Below are positions 46,118 through 53,505 of a DNA stretch of 64,000 nucleotides, in pieces. How positions within the stretch are numbered: position 1 is the first letter of the stretch; each line of letters starts with the position of its first letter. The position numbers and the translations under genes were made by a program. This DNA comes from Gordonia humi (GTDB lineage: Bacteria; Actinomycetota; Actinomycetes; Mycobacteriales; Mycobacteriaceae): NCBI RefSeq assembly GCF_014197435.1, contig NZ_JACIFP010000001.1, forward strand, positions 1,612,001-1,676,000, given 5' to 3'. The notes beneath the pieces were generated by a model that was not told the DNA's origin, did not search any database, and was given only the letters and a program-made list of their open reading frames with translations.

Positions 46118-47159
46118 GTGCTTTCTTCAGGATTTCGTCGGCGGTCGTGGTCCAGACGAAGGGGTGTTTGCGGTCGTTCCAGCCGTTGATAAAGGCGCGG
46201 ATTTTGGCGTTGAGGTCTTTGACTGAGGTGAAGACGCCGCGGCGGATGGCTTGGCGGTCGATGATGCCGAACCAGACTTCGACGAGGTTGAGCCAGGAGC
46301 CGGAGGTCGGGGTGAAGTGGATGTGAATGTTCGGGTGCTGCTCGAGCCAGTCGCGGACTTCAGCCTTTTTATGGGTGGCGTAGTTGTCCATCACCAGGTG
46401 TAGTTCCCGGTTGCCGTAGGCGCGGTCGATCTGCCGCAGGAACGCCAGGAACTCCTGGTGGCGATGTCGTGGCTTGACGGCTGCGGTGACTTGTCCGGTC
46501 GCGATCTCCAACGCGGCGAACAGTGTGGTGGTGCCGTGTCGTTTGTAGTCGTGGGTGCGGCGTTCGATCTGTCCCGGCTGCATCGGGAGCATCGGTGCGG
46601 TCCGATCCAGGGCCTGGATCTGGGATTTCTCGTCCACGCACAGTACGATCGCGTTCTCCGGTGGCTCCAGGTACAGGCCGACGACGTCGGTGACCTTGGC
46701 GACCAGTTCGGGATCGGTGGAGAACTTGAAGGTTCCCGACCGCCACGGCTGAACCCCGTATTCGCGCCAGGCACGGGCAACGGTGGCGTTCCCGATCCCC
46801 AAATGGCCGGCCAACAGGCGTGAGGACCAGTGCGTGACGCCGTACTTCTTCGGCGGTGGCATCAACGTAGCCGAAACGACCTCGGCATGATCGAGATGCC
46901 GCGGACGGCCCGGTCGGTCAGCATCGAGGAGGCCGTCCAGGCCGCCATGAAGATAGCGGTCACGCCATTTGAGGACCGTCGGCACCGACGTCCCGACCAC
47001 CTCGCTGATCCGCGTGTTCGCCACACCCGCAGCCGCCAGCGACACGATCCGCGCACGCCGCACCAGGCCCGCCGACGTCGAGGTCGACCGCAACAGCCGG
47101 TCCAGTTCAGCAGCATCGCCCTCACGCAATTGCAGCGCCGGGGCCGGAGAATTCGCCAT
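46110..47159 (-). CDS. IS630-family transposase
   Basis: A 349-residue DDE transposase. N-terminal helix-turn-helix regions (RARIVSLAAAGVANTRISEVVG) are followed by a DDE domain with Asp176 (VLCVDEKSQIQ), Asp258 (VMDNYATHKK) and Glu294 (SWLNLVEVWF). The length is full and no frameshift is visible, so it may be active. The ATG at 47159 lies 53 bp from the right end of the IS. Confidence 0.95.
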   Translation of the reverse strand: MANSPAPALQLREGDAAELDRLLRSTSTSAGLVRRARIVSLAAAGVANTRISEVVGTSVPTVLKWRDRYLHGGLDGLLDADRPGRPRHLDHAEVVSATLMPPPKKYGVTHWSSRLLAGHLGIGNATVARAWREYGVQPWRSGTFKFSTDPELVAKVTDVVGLYLEPPENAIVLCVDEKSQIQALDRTAPMLPMQPGQIERRTHDYKRHGTTTLFAALEIATGQVTAAVKPRHRHQEFLAFLRQIDRAYGNRELHLVMDNYATHKKAEVRDWLEQHPNIHIHFTPTSGSWLNLVEVWFGIIDRQAIRRGVFTSVKDLNAKIRAFINGWNDRKHPFVWTTTADEILKKAQP

Positions 47160-47180
47160 ATCCCATTATCGCAAGCCGCA

Positions 47181-47212
47181 AACCATCAACTCATTAACGA
47201 CACGCGACACTA
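47181..47212 (-). repeat. Right inverted end of IS630
   Basis: This is the reverse complement of the left end: 18 perfect outer bases ending in the TA at 47211-47212. Confidence 0.9.
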
Positions 47213-47473
47213 GACGGGCTCGAACGAGCGATGAACGAGGCAGGGGAGAAGGCGGACGAGCTGCATGAACTCTCGCCGCTGCCAATGCTGCTGGACGAGA
47301 ACGAGCGACGACAAGCGACCCGTGACGCGATCGCACAAGAGCAGCGCGACCGCCGTCGGTGACCCGCCTAGCCTCGCCATATAGCGACCGCCCGGTAGGC
47401 AGATGTCATGTATAACGAAGAGTGCTGGTGGGGAGATGGTCAAAGCCTTGTAAAAATCTCCCCGCCAGCGCAT
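47210..47473 (-). CDS. Uncertain 87-residue open frame between rep and IS630
   Basis: An open frame in the direction of the element's other genes, MRWRGDFYKALTISPPALF ..., ending with a TAG that falls exactly at the IS junction. Before the IS entered, TAG would have stood at the same place, followed by AGGGGG and the 34-residue frame. There is no good ribosome site. A rival 43-codon frame on the plus strand (47231-47362, MNEAGEKADELHELSPLP...) has a more protein-like composition. I cannot decide between them, and either may be non-coding. Confidence 0.25.
   Translation of the reverse strand: MRWRGDFYKALTISPPALFVIHDICLPGGRYMARLGGSPTAVALLLCDRVTGRLSSLVLVQQHWQRREFMQLVRLLPCLVHRSFEPV
47426..47467. 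repeat. Inverted repeat after rep, possible origin or terminator
   Basis: 12-bp arms (TGGTGGGGAGAT and ATCTCCCCGCCA, 11 of 12 pairing) with an 18-nt loop containing an AT-rich TTGTAAAA. It lies 43 bp past the rep stop. It may end the rep transcript or be part of a rolling-circle origin. Confidence 0.4.
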
Positions 47474-47509
47474 GACGTCAGCACGACACGAGTCGATAGC
47501 ACGCAGCGG

Positions 47510-49549
47510 TCACCACAGGGCGACCGCCCGCGCGACCGATACGCCGAAATCGGGACCCGAATTCACGCACGCGAAGCCGCCGACCATGCCGCCGCCCCCG
47601 AGTAGTGTTCGACGGGAACGACATCGGCGGGTGCGCCGTGAACCGTCCGCCCGAGGTCGCCCCCGTTCGCGCCGTCGCACAACGACATTCGGGTGAACCG
47701 CAGCCGGGTATACCGCGCCCGGCGGGTAGACGGCCCGCGACCGCGACCACCGCCTCATCACCCGCTTAGCGCGAATGAAATCGACCGTCGAAAGGGTCAC
47801 CGAGGACGCGACCCGCGACAAACCCCAATAACCCCAAAACCTACCTGGGCCGTCGCCGCGTCCTCGCCACGCCTCCGGCACAAAGTGCTGATACTCCTTG
47901 CCGGATGATTCCGAATCGCCCTGCGCCGCACCATGCTTCGCGAAGTACACTGCTAGCCGCTTCGGGTCCGACGCACGAAGGCCTTCCACAACACTCACCG
48001 ACCGACGCAAGACCTCACGATGACGGCGACGATGCTCGCGGTCGGGGTGGCCGACAACCTCCGACCACGCCGCCGCCAACCACTCCGAAAAGCCACCCGG
48101 CGTCTCCGCCACGACCTCATCAACCCACACAGGGGCTCGATGGGTCGCGAAAAATTCGTCCGCCGCTGCCTCTGTCGTAAACGACCGCTGACGGGCGACC
48201 GTCCCCTGATCTCGATCGGTCGTAGACGTCGCTTGACGCCATGACACGCGGAACAGCCCGGAAGCGGAGCGCGCCAACCTGGTCGACGACGCACTCGCGA
48301 TCGGGCGCTCCACGCACGCCCAACCGTTCCGCTCAGTCGGCATCGCCAACCACACATGAAAATGCGGTGCTCGGCCGTCATCCCGTCCCCGATACGGCAC
48401 CGGGTCGCAGCCCTCACACCCACAACGGGCCGAACGCCGACCCTGGAACTCGAGCTTCCACACAGCCGAAATCGCGCCGTATCGGCGCTCGAAACGATGC
48501 CGGAACGCATCCAAATGCTTCTTAACAGTCGGACCATCCGGCGCAACCCGCAACCAGCACCCCGGGTACGTCAGCGTCACCATGCACGGGATGCCGCTCG
48601 CCCCGATGATCGGCGAATAGTCGAGCTCTGCAAGCGCTTTCACCATGCTCGCGCGCGACTTTCGGCTCCACTCGGTGATTTCGCGGGTGGATTCACCGCG
48701 CTCTGACAGGTGTACTGCGCCCGCCGCCGACGCTGCCGCCCGCATCAACCCGCGCTGCGTCTCCGCCGTGAGCACGTCCCACCACAACGACACCGAACGA
48801 CCGCCTAACGCCGGGAACTCCGACCTCCGCACGCCTCCGATCACACCTGACGGCCCGCCCTCTATCCAAGCTCGCAGCACCGACGCCACTTGGTCCGAAG
48901 ACCGCGAATCCGCAATCGACACCTGAGCGGCACGCTCCGCAGCCGCCGCAGCCCGAACCGGACTCACTGCCGCAAGCGATACCGCACCCGTACTAATGCG
49001 CAGCGAGAACGAAAGCGACTCAACCTCGGTGGTCCGACGCGCCGACTCCGCGACGACCACACCCTTGAACCGACCCCCCAACGAACGAGGAGCCTGATCC
49101 GATACCGCGAACGCCGCCGCAACGGAACCCGGATCAACACCCGGCCGACCCGATCCGCGCTGAGCAGCCCGCTCCAATGCCGGAGTACCGCCGAGCATCG
49201 AGGATGCAGCTAGTCCGGCGTCCGCGACGTCCCGACCGTCAGGGAACTGAAACCCGAGGTCAAACGCGGTTTCCGGGGTATCGGGGACCGCCACAGTCGG
49301 AGAGCTTGCGTTTTCGCGACGAGTTTTGGGATATATAACAAGCGGGTCGCGCTCGACGTCGACGTCTGCCTCCGCGCTGCGCGCGGCCTCCGCTGCGCTA
49401 CGGCCGTGCTCACGCGGGGCGCCGTCGACGTCTGTAGCGCGCGGCTTGCGCTCATCCAAGCCGAGTGAGATTGATCTCCCCGCTAGAGCTGTAGCGCCGT
49501 CCCCGGTCTCCCCGCTACGCTCGGTAGCGGAGACCTCATTGACCAGCAT
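47510..49549 (-). CDS. rep: HUH-type rolling-circle replication initiator
   Basis: A 679-residue protein. The core (about residues 300-560) has the Rep motifs: MVTLTYPG, a CxCxxC cluster (376-381), the HUH motif APHFHVWLAMP (His396 and His398) and a YxxK nicking motif (Tyr535 and Lys538 in VYFAKH). Such enzymes nick the origin of AICEs and plasmids. ATG 49549 follows GGGAGG; a GTG 15 bases earlier is possible. The first 300 residues are low in complexity and unusually long, so a later start may be real. The Arg-rich tail is also unusual. Confidence 0.75.
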   Translation of the reverse strand: MLVNEVSATERSGETGDGATALAGRSISLGLDERKPRATDVDGAPREHGRSAAEAARSAEADVDVERDPLVIYPKTRRENASSPTVAVPDTPETAFDLGFQFPDGRDVADAGLAASSMLGGTPALERAAQRGSGRPGVDPGSVAAAFAVSDQAPRSLGGRFKGVVVAESARRTTEVESLSFSLRISTGAVSLAAVSPVRAAAAAERAAQVSIADSRSSDQVASVLRAWIEGGPSGVIGGVRRSEFPALGGRSVSLWWDVLTAETQRGLMRAAASAAGAVHLSERGESTREITEWSRKSRASMVKALAELDYSPIIGASGIPCMVTLTYPGCWLRVAPDGPTVKKHLDAFRHRFERRYGAISAVWKLEFQGRRSARCGCEGCDPVPYRGRDDGRAPHFHVWLAMPTERNGWACVERPIASASSTRLARSASGLFRVSWRQATSTTDRDQGTVARQRSFTTEAAADEFFATHRAPVWVDEVVAETPGGFSEWLAAAWSEVVGHPDREHRRRHREVLRRSVSVVEGLRASDPKRLAVYFAKHGAAQGDSESSGKEYQHFVPEAWRGRGDGPGRFWGYWGLSRVASSVTLSTVDFIRAKRVMRRWSRSRAVYPPGAVYPAAVHPNVVVRRRERGRPRADGSRRTRRCRSRRTLLGGGGMVGGFACVNSGPDFGVSVARAVALW

Positions 49550-49624
49550 CCGTGTGCCTCCCACGCCCCGACCGGCTGCAACCGGGTCGGGGCATTTCTC
49601 ATGGGAAGGACAAGCAGAAAATCA

Positions 49625-49643
49625 AGGGGCCAGAATGGGGCCA
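49625..49643 (+). repeat. Right pair of integrase arm-type repeats
   Basis: AGGGGCCA at 49625-49632 and TGGGGCCA at 49636-49643, again 11 bp apart, 93 bp inside the attR core. They mirror the left pair in spacing and orientation. Confidence 0.65.
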
Positions 49644-49736
49644 ACGCACCGAACGCCCCGCGTCCACGTGGTCCGCACCCGTCCACTCAGAACGCTTTCA
49701 ACCAGCACCGCCATGCGGTCCACCTGCTGCGTCCAA

Positions 49737-49779
49737 CTGAAAAGCGGAAGGTCGTCGGTTCGATCCCGACTCTGGCCAC
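49737..49779 (+). repeat. attR: 43-bp direct repeat
   Basis: An exact copy of 44438-44480, the 3' part of tRNA-Phe without its 5' half. It marks the right end of the element and was the original end of the tRNA gene. Confidence 0.95.
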
Positions 49780-49783
49780 GTCG

Positions 49784-49811
49784 AAACCCCCTGCATATGC
49801 AGGGGGTTTTT
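49784..49811 (+). terminator. Original tRNA-Phe terminator
   Basis: A 26-bp perfect palindrome (49784-49809, core CCCCCTGCATATGCAGGGGG) ends in a run of five T. It stands 4 bases after attR and belonged to tRNA-Phe before the element split them. The stretch 49550-49936 holds only the arm repeats, attR, this hairpin and the leader of the next gene. Confidence 0.9.
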
Positions 49812-49936
49812 GCGTTGCCGAGGGGGTCGCAACATATCCTGATAAGTACGACAGCCGCGCCGCGTGGCGTGCTGTGGGAAGCTGGCCGCTGTGGAACCGT
49901 GGACCGCAGAGGCGAAACCCGTGTCGAGGAGAGAAG

Positions 49937-52630
49937 ATGGCTGAAGGCGACGACAAGGACATGACGGATCCGCAGGTGGATGTCGTCGACAATGTCGTCG
50001 AGCGGGGGTACACCGTCGAGCGGCTCGTCGAGCAGCCGGTCGAGACCGTCGTCGACAAGCCCATCACCCTGGAGCGCATCGTCGAACGACTCGTCGTCGA
50101 CACCGTCGACGTGGTCATCGACAAACCGGCGACCGTCTCGCGTCTGGTCGAGAAGCCCGTCGTCACCGTCGTCGACGAGGTCACGGACAAGCCCGTCGAC
50201 GTGACCCGGATCGTCGAACGGCCGGTCGTCACCGTCGAAGACGACGTGACCGACAAGCCCGTCACCGTCTCGCGTCTGGTGGAGAAGCCTGTCGTCAGCA
50301 TCGTCGACGATGTGGTCGAGCGCCCCGTCGACGTGGAACGCGTGGTCGAGCATCCCATCGTCACCATCGTCGACAACGCGGTCGACAAGGCCGTCGCCGT
50401 CCCGCGCATGGTGGAGTATCCACAGGTGACCATCACCGACGAGATCGTCGACAAGCCCGTCGAACTCATGCGTCGCGTCGAGAAGCTCATCGTCGACGTG
50501 GCCGACGAGATCGTCGATAAGCCGGTCGAACTCTCGCGCACCGTGGAGAAGCCGATCGTGACCGTGGTCGACGAGATCGTCGAGGTCCCGGTCGAGCTTC
50601 CGCGACGGGTGGAGAAACCGGCCGTCACCGTGGTCGACGAGATCGTCGGCAAGCCGGTCGAGGTCCCCCGCCTGGTGGAGAAGCCCGCCGTCACCATCGT
50701 CGACGACATCCGCGAGACGCAGATCGAGATCGAGCGTCTGGTCGAGAAGCCCATCGTCTCGATCCTCGACCAGATCGCCGACAAGCCCGTCGAGATCCGG
50801 CGCGCGGTGGAACGACTCATCGTGACCGTCGTCGACGAGGTCATCGAGCGTCCCGCGGAAGTCGAACGCGTCATCGAGAAGCTGATCGTCGACATCACCG
50901 ACAAGGTCGTCGACAAGCCGGTCACCGTCGAGCGCATGGTCGAGAAGCCGATCGTGACCCTCGTCGACAAGATCGTCGAGGTCCCGGTGGAGTCCATCGT
51001 CGAGAAGGTCATCGAGGTCCCGGTCGAGAAGGTCATCGAGGTGACTGTCGAGAAGCCGGTCGAGAAGATCATCGAGCACGTCATCGAGGTCCCGGTCGAG
51101 AAGAACGTCTATACGACCGTCGAGAAGGAGATCGAGGTCCCCGTCGAAGAGGTGATCTACAAGACCGTCGAGAAGCCGGTCGAGAAGGTCATCGAGGTCG
51201 TCGTCGAGAAGCCGGTTGTGAAGGTCGTCGAGGTACCGCGCGACGTCGTCGTCGAGCGGCTCGTCGACAAGCCGATCGAGAAGTCCGTCGACCACGTGAT
51301 CGAGCGGATCGTCGAGAAGCCCAACGTGATCGAGAAGGTCATCGAACAGCCGGTCGACAAGGTCGTCGAGCGCATCGTCGAGACCCCCAACGTCGTGGAG
51401 AAGGTCGTCGAGAAGCCCGTCGACCACGTCCTCGAGCGGATCGTTGAGGCCCCCAATGTCATCGAGGAAGTGGTGGAGAGGCCGGTCGACCGCGTGGTCG
51501 AGCGGATCGTCGAGGTCCCGAACGTCATCGAGAAGGTCGTCCAGACCCCGGTCGACCGCGAGGTGGAGCGGATCGTCGAGGTCCCGAACGTGATCGAGAA
51601 GATCGTCGAGACCCCGGTCGACCACGTCGTCGAGCGGATCGTCGAGAAGCCCGAAGTGATCGAGAAGGTCACCGAACAGCCCGTCGACCATGTCGTCGAG
51701 CGCATCGTCGAGAAGCCCAATGTGATCGAGAAGGTCATCGAGACCGACGTCGACCACGAGGTGGAGCGGATCGTCGAGGTCCCGAACGTGGTCGAGAAGG
51801 TCGTGGAGAAGCCCGTCGATCACGTGGTCGAGAAGGTCGTCGAGGTGCCGAACGTCGTCGAACAGGTCGTCGACAAACCGGTGGAACACATCGTCGACAA
51901 GGTCGTCGAGGTTCCCGAGGTGATCGAGCAGGTCATCGAGAAGCCCGTCGAGCGGATCGTCGAGAAGATCGTCGAGAAGCCGAACGTGGTCGAGAAGGTC
52001 GTGGAGAAGCCGGTCGACCACGTGATCGAGCGGATCGTCGAGAAGCCCAACGTGATCGAGAAGGTCGTCGACAAAGAGGTCGAGCACGTCGTCGAGAAGA
52101 TCGTCGAACGGCCCGAGATCGTCGAGAAGGTCATCGACAAGCCCGTCCACCGCGAATTCGAGAAGCACGTGCAGACGCCCGTACTGGTCGAGAAGGTCAT
52201 CGAGAAGCAGATCAACGTCGTCACCGAGCGGATCGTCGAGAAGCCTGTCGAGCACATCGTGGAGAAGGTCGTGGAGAAGCCGGTCTACCGCGAGGTGGAG
52301 AAGATCATCGAGAAGCCGATCGAGAAGGTCGTCGAAGTGGTCGTCGAGAAACCGGTCATCGTCCGCAAGGTGGTGGAGCGGGAAGTGGAACGTGTGCTCG
52401 AAGAGGGCACCGAGACACGGACCGTGACGCACGACGTGACCGAGGTGCCCGCGATCGAGGCGCAGTACCTCGACCCGACGACGACCGGCGACGCGAACTG
52501 GATCGAGGCAGGCACCGGGCAGCATCCCGAGAACCACGCCCCGGGCTTCGTGACGCCCGAGACCACTCCGCGGGACCGCATCGAGCCGCTGTATCAGACA
52601 CGACGGGCCAAGCACCGGTCCGAGGACTGA
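49937..52630 (+). CDS. Alveolin-like Val/Glu/Lys/Pro repeat protein
   Basis: An 897-residue protein made almost wholly of tandem 22-residue repeats. Residues 27-334 hold 14 copies of type A, opening VEKPIVTVVDEIVDKP. Residues 459-766 hold 14 of type B, opening VEKPNVIEKVVEKP and closing VVERI. Between them (about 355-458) are shorter EVPVEKVIEV-type units. The last 70 residues are non-repetitive and basic (TRRAKHRSED). No signal peptide or membrane helix is seen, so it should be cytosolic. ATG 49937 follows GAGGAGAG. Val at alternate positions with Glu/Lys between suggests extended strands. The pattern recalls alveolins and charged-repeat-motif proteins of eukaryotes. Function is unknown; a filament or scaffold role is a guess. 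Confidence 0.85.
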   Translation: MAEGDDKDMTDPQVDVVDNVVERGYTVERLVEQPVETVVDKPITLERIVERLVVDTVDVVIDKPATVSRLVEKPVVTVVDEVTDKPVDVTRIVERPVVTVEDDVTDKPVTVSRLVEKPVVSIVDDVVERPVDVERVVEHPIVTIVDNAVDKAVAVPRMVEYPQVTITDEIVDKPVELMRRVEKLIVDVADEIVDKPVELSRTVEKPIVTVVDEIVEVPVELPRRVEKPAVTVVDEIVGKPVEVPRLVEKPAVTIVDDIRETQIEIERLVEKPIVSILDQIADKPVEIRRAVERLIVTVVDEVIERPAEVERVIEKLIVDITDKVVDKPVTVERMVEKPIVTLVDKIVEVPVESIVEKVIEVPVEKVIEVTVEKPVEKIIEHVIEVPVEKNVYTTVEKEIEVPVEEVIYKTVEKPVEKVIEVVVEKPVVKVVEVPRDVVVERLVDKPIEKSVDHVIERIVEKPNVIEKVIEQPVDKVVERIVETPNVVEKVVEKPVDHVLERIVEAPNVIEEVVERPVDRVVERIVEVPNVIEKVVQTPVDREVERIVEVPNVIEKIVETPVDHVVERIVEKPEVIEKVTEQPVDHVVERIVEKPNVIEKVIETDVDHEVERIVEVPNVVEKVVEKPVDHVVEKVVEVPNVVEQVVDKPVEHIVDKVVEVPEVIEQVIEKPVERIVEKIVEKPNVVEKVVEKPVDHVIERIVEKPNVIEKVVDKEVEHVVEKIVERPEIVEKVIDKPVHREFEKHVQTPVLVEKVIEKQINVVTERIVEKPVEHIVEKVVEKPVYREVEKIIEKPIEKVVEVVVEKPVIVRKVVEREVERVLEEGTETRTVTHDVTEVPAIEAQYLDPTTTGDANWIEAGTGQHPENHAPGFVTPETTPRDRIEPLYQTRRAKHRSED
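50015..50938 (+). repeat. Type A 66-bp tandem repeats, 14 copies
   Basis: Fourteen in-frame 66-bp units code for diverged 22-residue repeats with V-E-K-P at the start and D-K-P in the middle. Exact length is kept while bases differ, which means selection on the protein period rather than fresh duplication. Confidence 0.85.
51311..52234 (+). repeat. Type B 66-bp tandem repeats, 14 copies
   Basis: A second block of fourteen 66-bp units, more alike than type A (NVIEKV and DHVVERI recur). It has the same period as type A, so both likely derive from one ancestor. Confidence 0.85.
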
Positions 52631-52635
52631 TCCTC

Positions 52636-52669
52636 GCGAACGGAGACGGTGCGCGAACGGAGACGGTGC
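52636..52669 (+). repeat. Two tandem copies of a 17-bp unit
   Basis: GCGAACGGAGACGGTGC occurs twice without a gap, directly after the repeat gene. No function is seen. Confidence 0.7.
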
Positions 52670-52725
52670 GCGACCGGGCGATGTACAGTCCGGTTCGCGC
52701 GCCGTTTCTGTCTCGACTCCGCTCG

Positions 52726-52761
52726 GCAGGCGGGCAGGCGGGCAGGCGGGTAGGCGGGTAG
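52726..52761 (+). repeat. 8-bp tandem repeat, 4.5 copies
   Basis: GCAGGCGG three times, then GTAGGCGG and GTAG. It ends just before the Nudix gene stop and may vary between strains. Confidence 0.75.
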
Positions 52762-52764
52762 CCG

Positions 52765-53367
52765 TCACCGCCAGGCGAACAGGGGCTGTTCGTAGTCGGC
52801 GACGCGGACGGGGTCGTCACGCAGGGCCACCCGCGCGAACTGGTACAGGACCGCGGCGGTCGGCGCGTGGATGCGCCTGCCGATCAGCGGTAGCGACATG
52901 ACCGGGCGGTCGGACTGGGGGATCGTCTCGAAAACGGGCTCGGCAGCGGCCAGTTCGTCCAGATCGATCAGATAGACGTGCTCCACCTCGTCGGGGTTCG
53001 GTGCGGGCGTGATCTCGTCGTCGATCCAGGCGACGGTCGGCGACATGACATACCCGGAACGAGTCGTGAAGTCGTCCAGATCGCCGAGTACGGCGTCGTC
53101 GCCCAAGACGATGCCCATCTCCTCGTGCAGTTCGCGCAGGCCCGCCTGGTGGCGGGTCTCGCCGTCGTCCAGACGCCCACCGGGAAGCGCGAACTGGGCG
53201 GCATGACGGTTCATCCGTGCGGGCCGCCGGGTGAGCCATACACCGCGTCGTGCTCCCTGTCGAGCGACGACGATCATCACCGACGCCGCGCGCAGCCCCT
53301 CGACGACGGGAGTGCGGTGAACCTCGAATGTGTCGAGGCGGGCGTGGATGTCGTCGCGAGTAACCAT
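52765..53367 (-). CDS. Nudix hydrolase, CoA pyrophosphatase-like
   Basis: A 200-residue Nudix enzyme. The Nudix box GGRLDDGETRHQAGLRELHE with the following EMGI is complete. The preceding LTRRPARMNRHAAQFALPGG resembles the CoA-binding signature of CoA pyrophosphatases, which clear damaged or excess CoA. ATG 53367 is chosen; an ATG three codons earlier (53376) is possible. It is divergent from yceI with a palindrome between them. Confidence 0.85.
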   Translation of the reverse strand: MVTRDDIHARLDTFEVHRTPVVEGLRAASVMIVVARQGARRGVWLTRRPARMNRHAAQFALPGGRLDDGETRHQAGLRELHEEMGIVLGDDAVLGDLDDFTTRSGYVMSPTVAWIDDEITPAPNPDEVEHVYLIDLDELAAAEPVFETIPQSDRPVMSLPLIGRRIHAPTAAVLYQFARVALRDDPVRVADYEQPLFAWR

Positions 53368-53403
53368 GCGTATCATGTTATCCCGATCACACCGGGAGTA
53401 AAT

Positions 53404-53417
53404 CGGACCGCGGTCCG
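53404..53417. promoter_or_regulatory. Palindrome between Nudix and yceI genes
   Basis: CGGACCGCGGTCCG is a perfect 14-bp palindrome, 37 bp from the Nudix start and 88 bp from the yceI start. It could be an operator for either gene. The regulator is unknown. Confidence 0.45.
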
Positions 53418-53505
53418 GTTATTCTCAGTGCAGGCGGTCGAACACGACGGCCGCACCACAGGACAGATTGACGGCGACAGTGCCGCCACACGAACGGAGA
53501 CTCGC

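Larger units (their letters stand above)
46086..47212 (-). mobile_element. IS630-family insertion sequence
   Basis: A complete insertion sequence of about 1.12 kb with one transposase and inverted ends. The outer 18 bp, TAGTGTCGCGTGTCGTTA and its reverse complement, match perfectly and include the TA target doubled on insertion, as known for IS630/Tc1. It sits between rep and xis of the integrative element. Confidence 0.93.
44438..49779. mobile_element. 5.3-kb integrative element in tRNA-Phe (AICE-like, no transfer genes)
   Basis: The element lies between perfect 43-bp att repeats; the excised circle would be 5299 bp. It carries, all on the minus strand, an integrase next to attL, an excisionase, a small open frame and an HUH replication initiator next to attR. 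It is interrupted by an IS630-type insertion. The rep-xis-int order is that of pSAM2-like AICEs (known). No FtsK/TraB-type transfer gene or regulator is present, so it is a minimal, mobilisable or decayed form. Paired GGGGCCA arm repeats lie inside both ends. Confidence 0.92.

Noticed and set aside
49937..52630. CRISPR-like regular repeats
   Set aside because: The 66-bp units are in frame, diverged, without separate spacers, and encode a protein.
49622..52768. A 1048-codon open frame on the strand opposite the repeat protein
   Set aside because: It arises because the GTC GAG and GTC GAC codons of the repeat gene also read without stops in reverse. It lacks a ribosome site, has poorer third-position GC, and runs into the Nudix gene.
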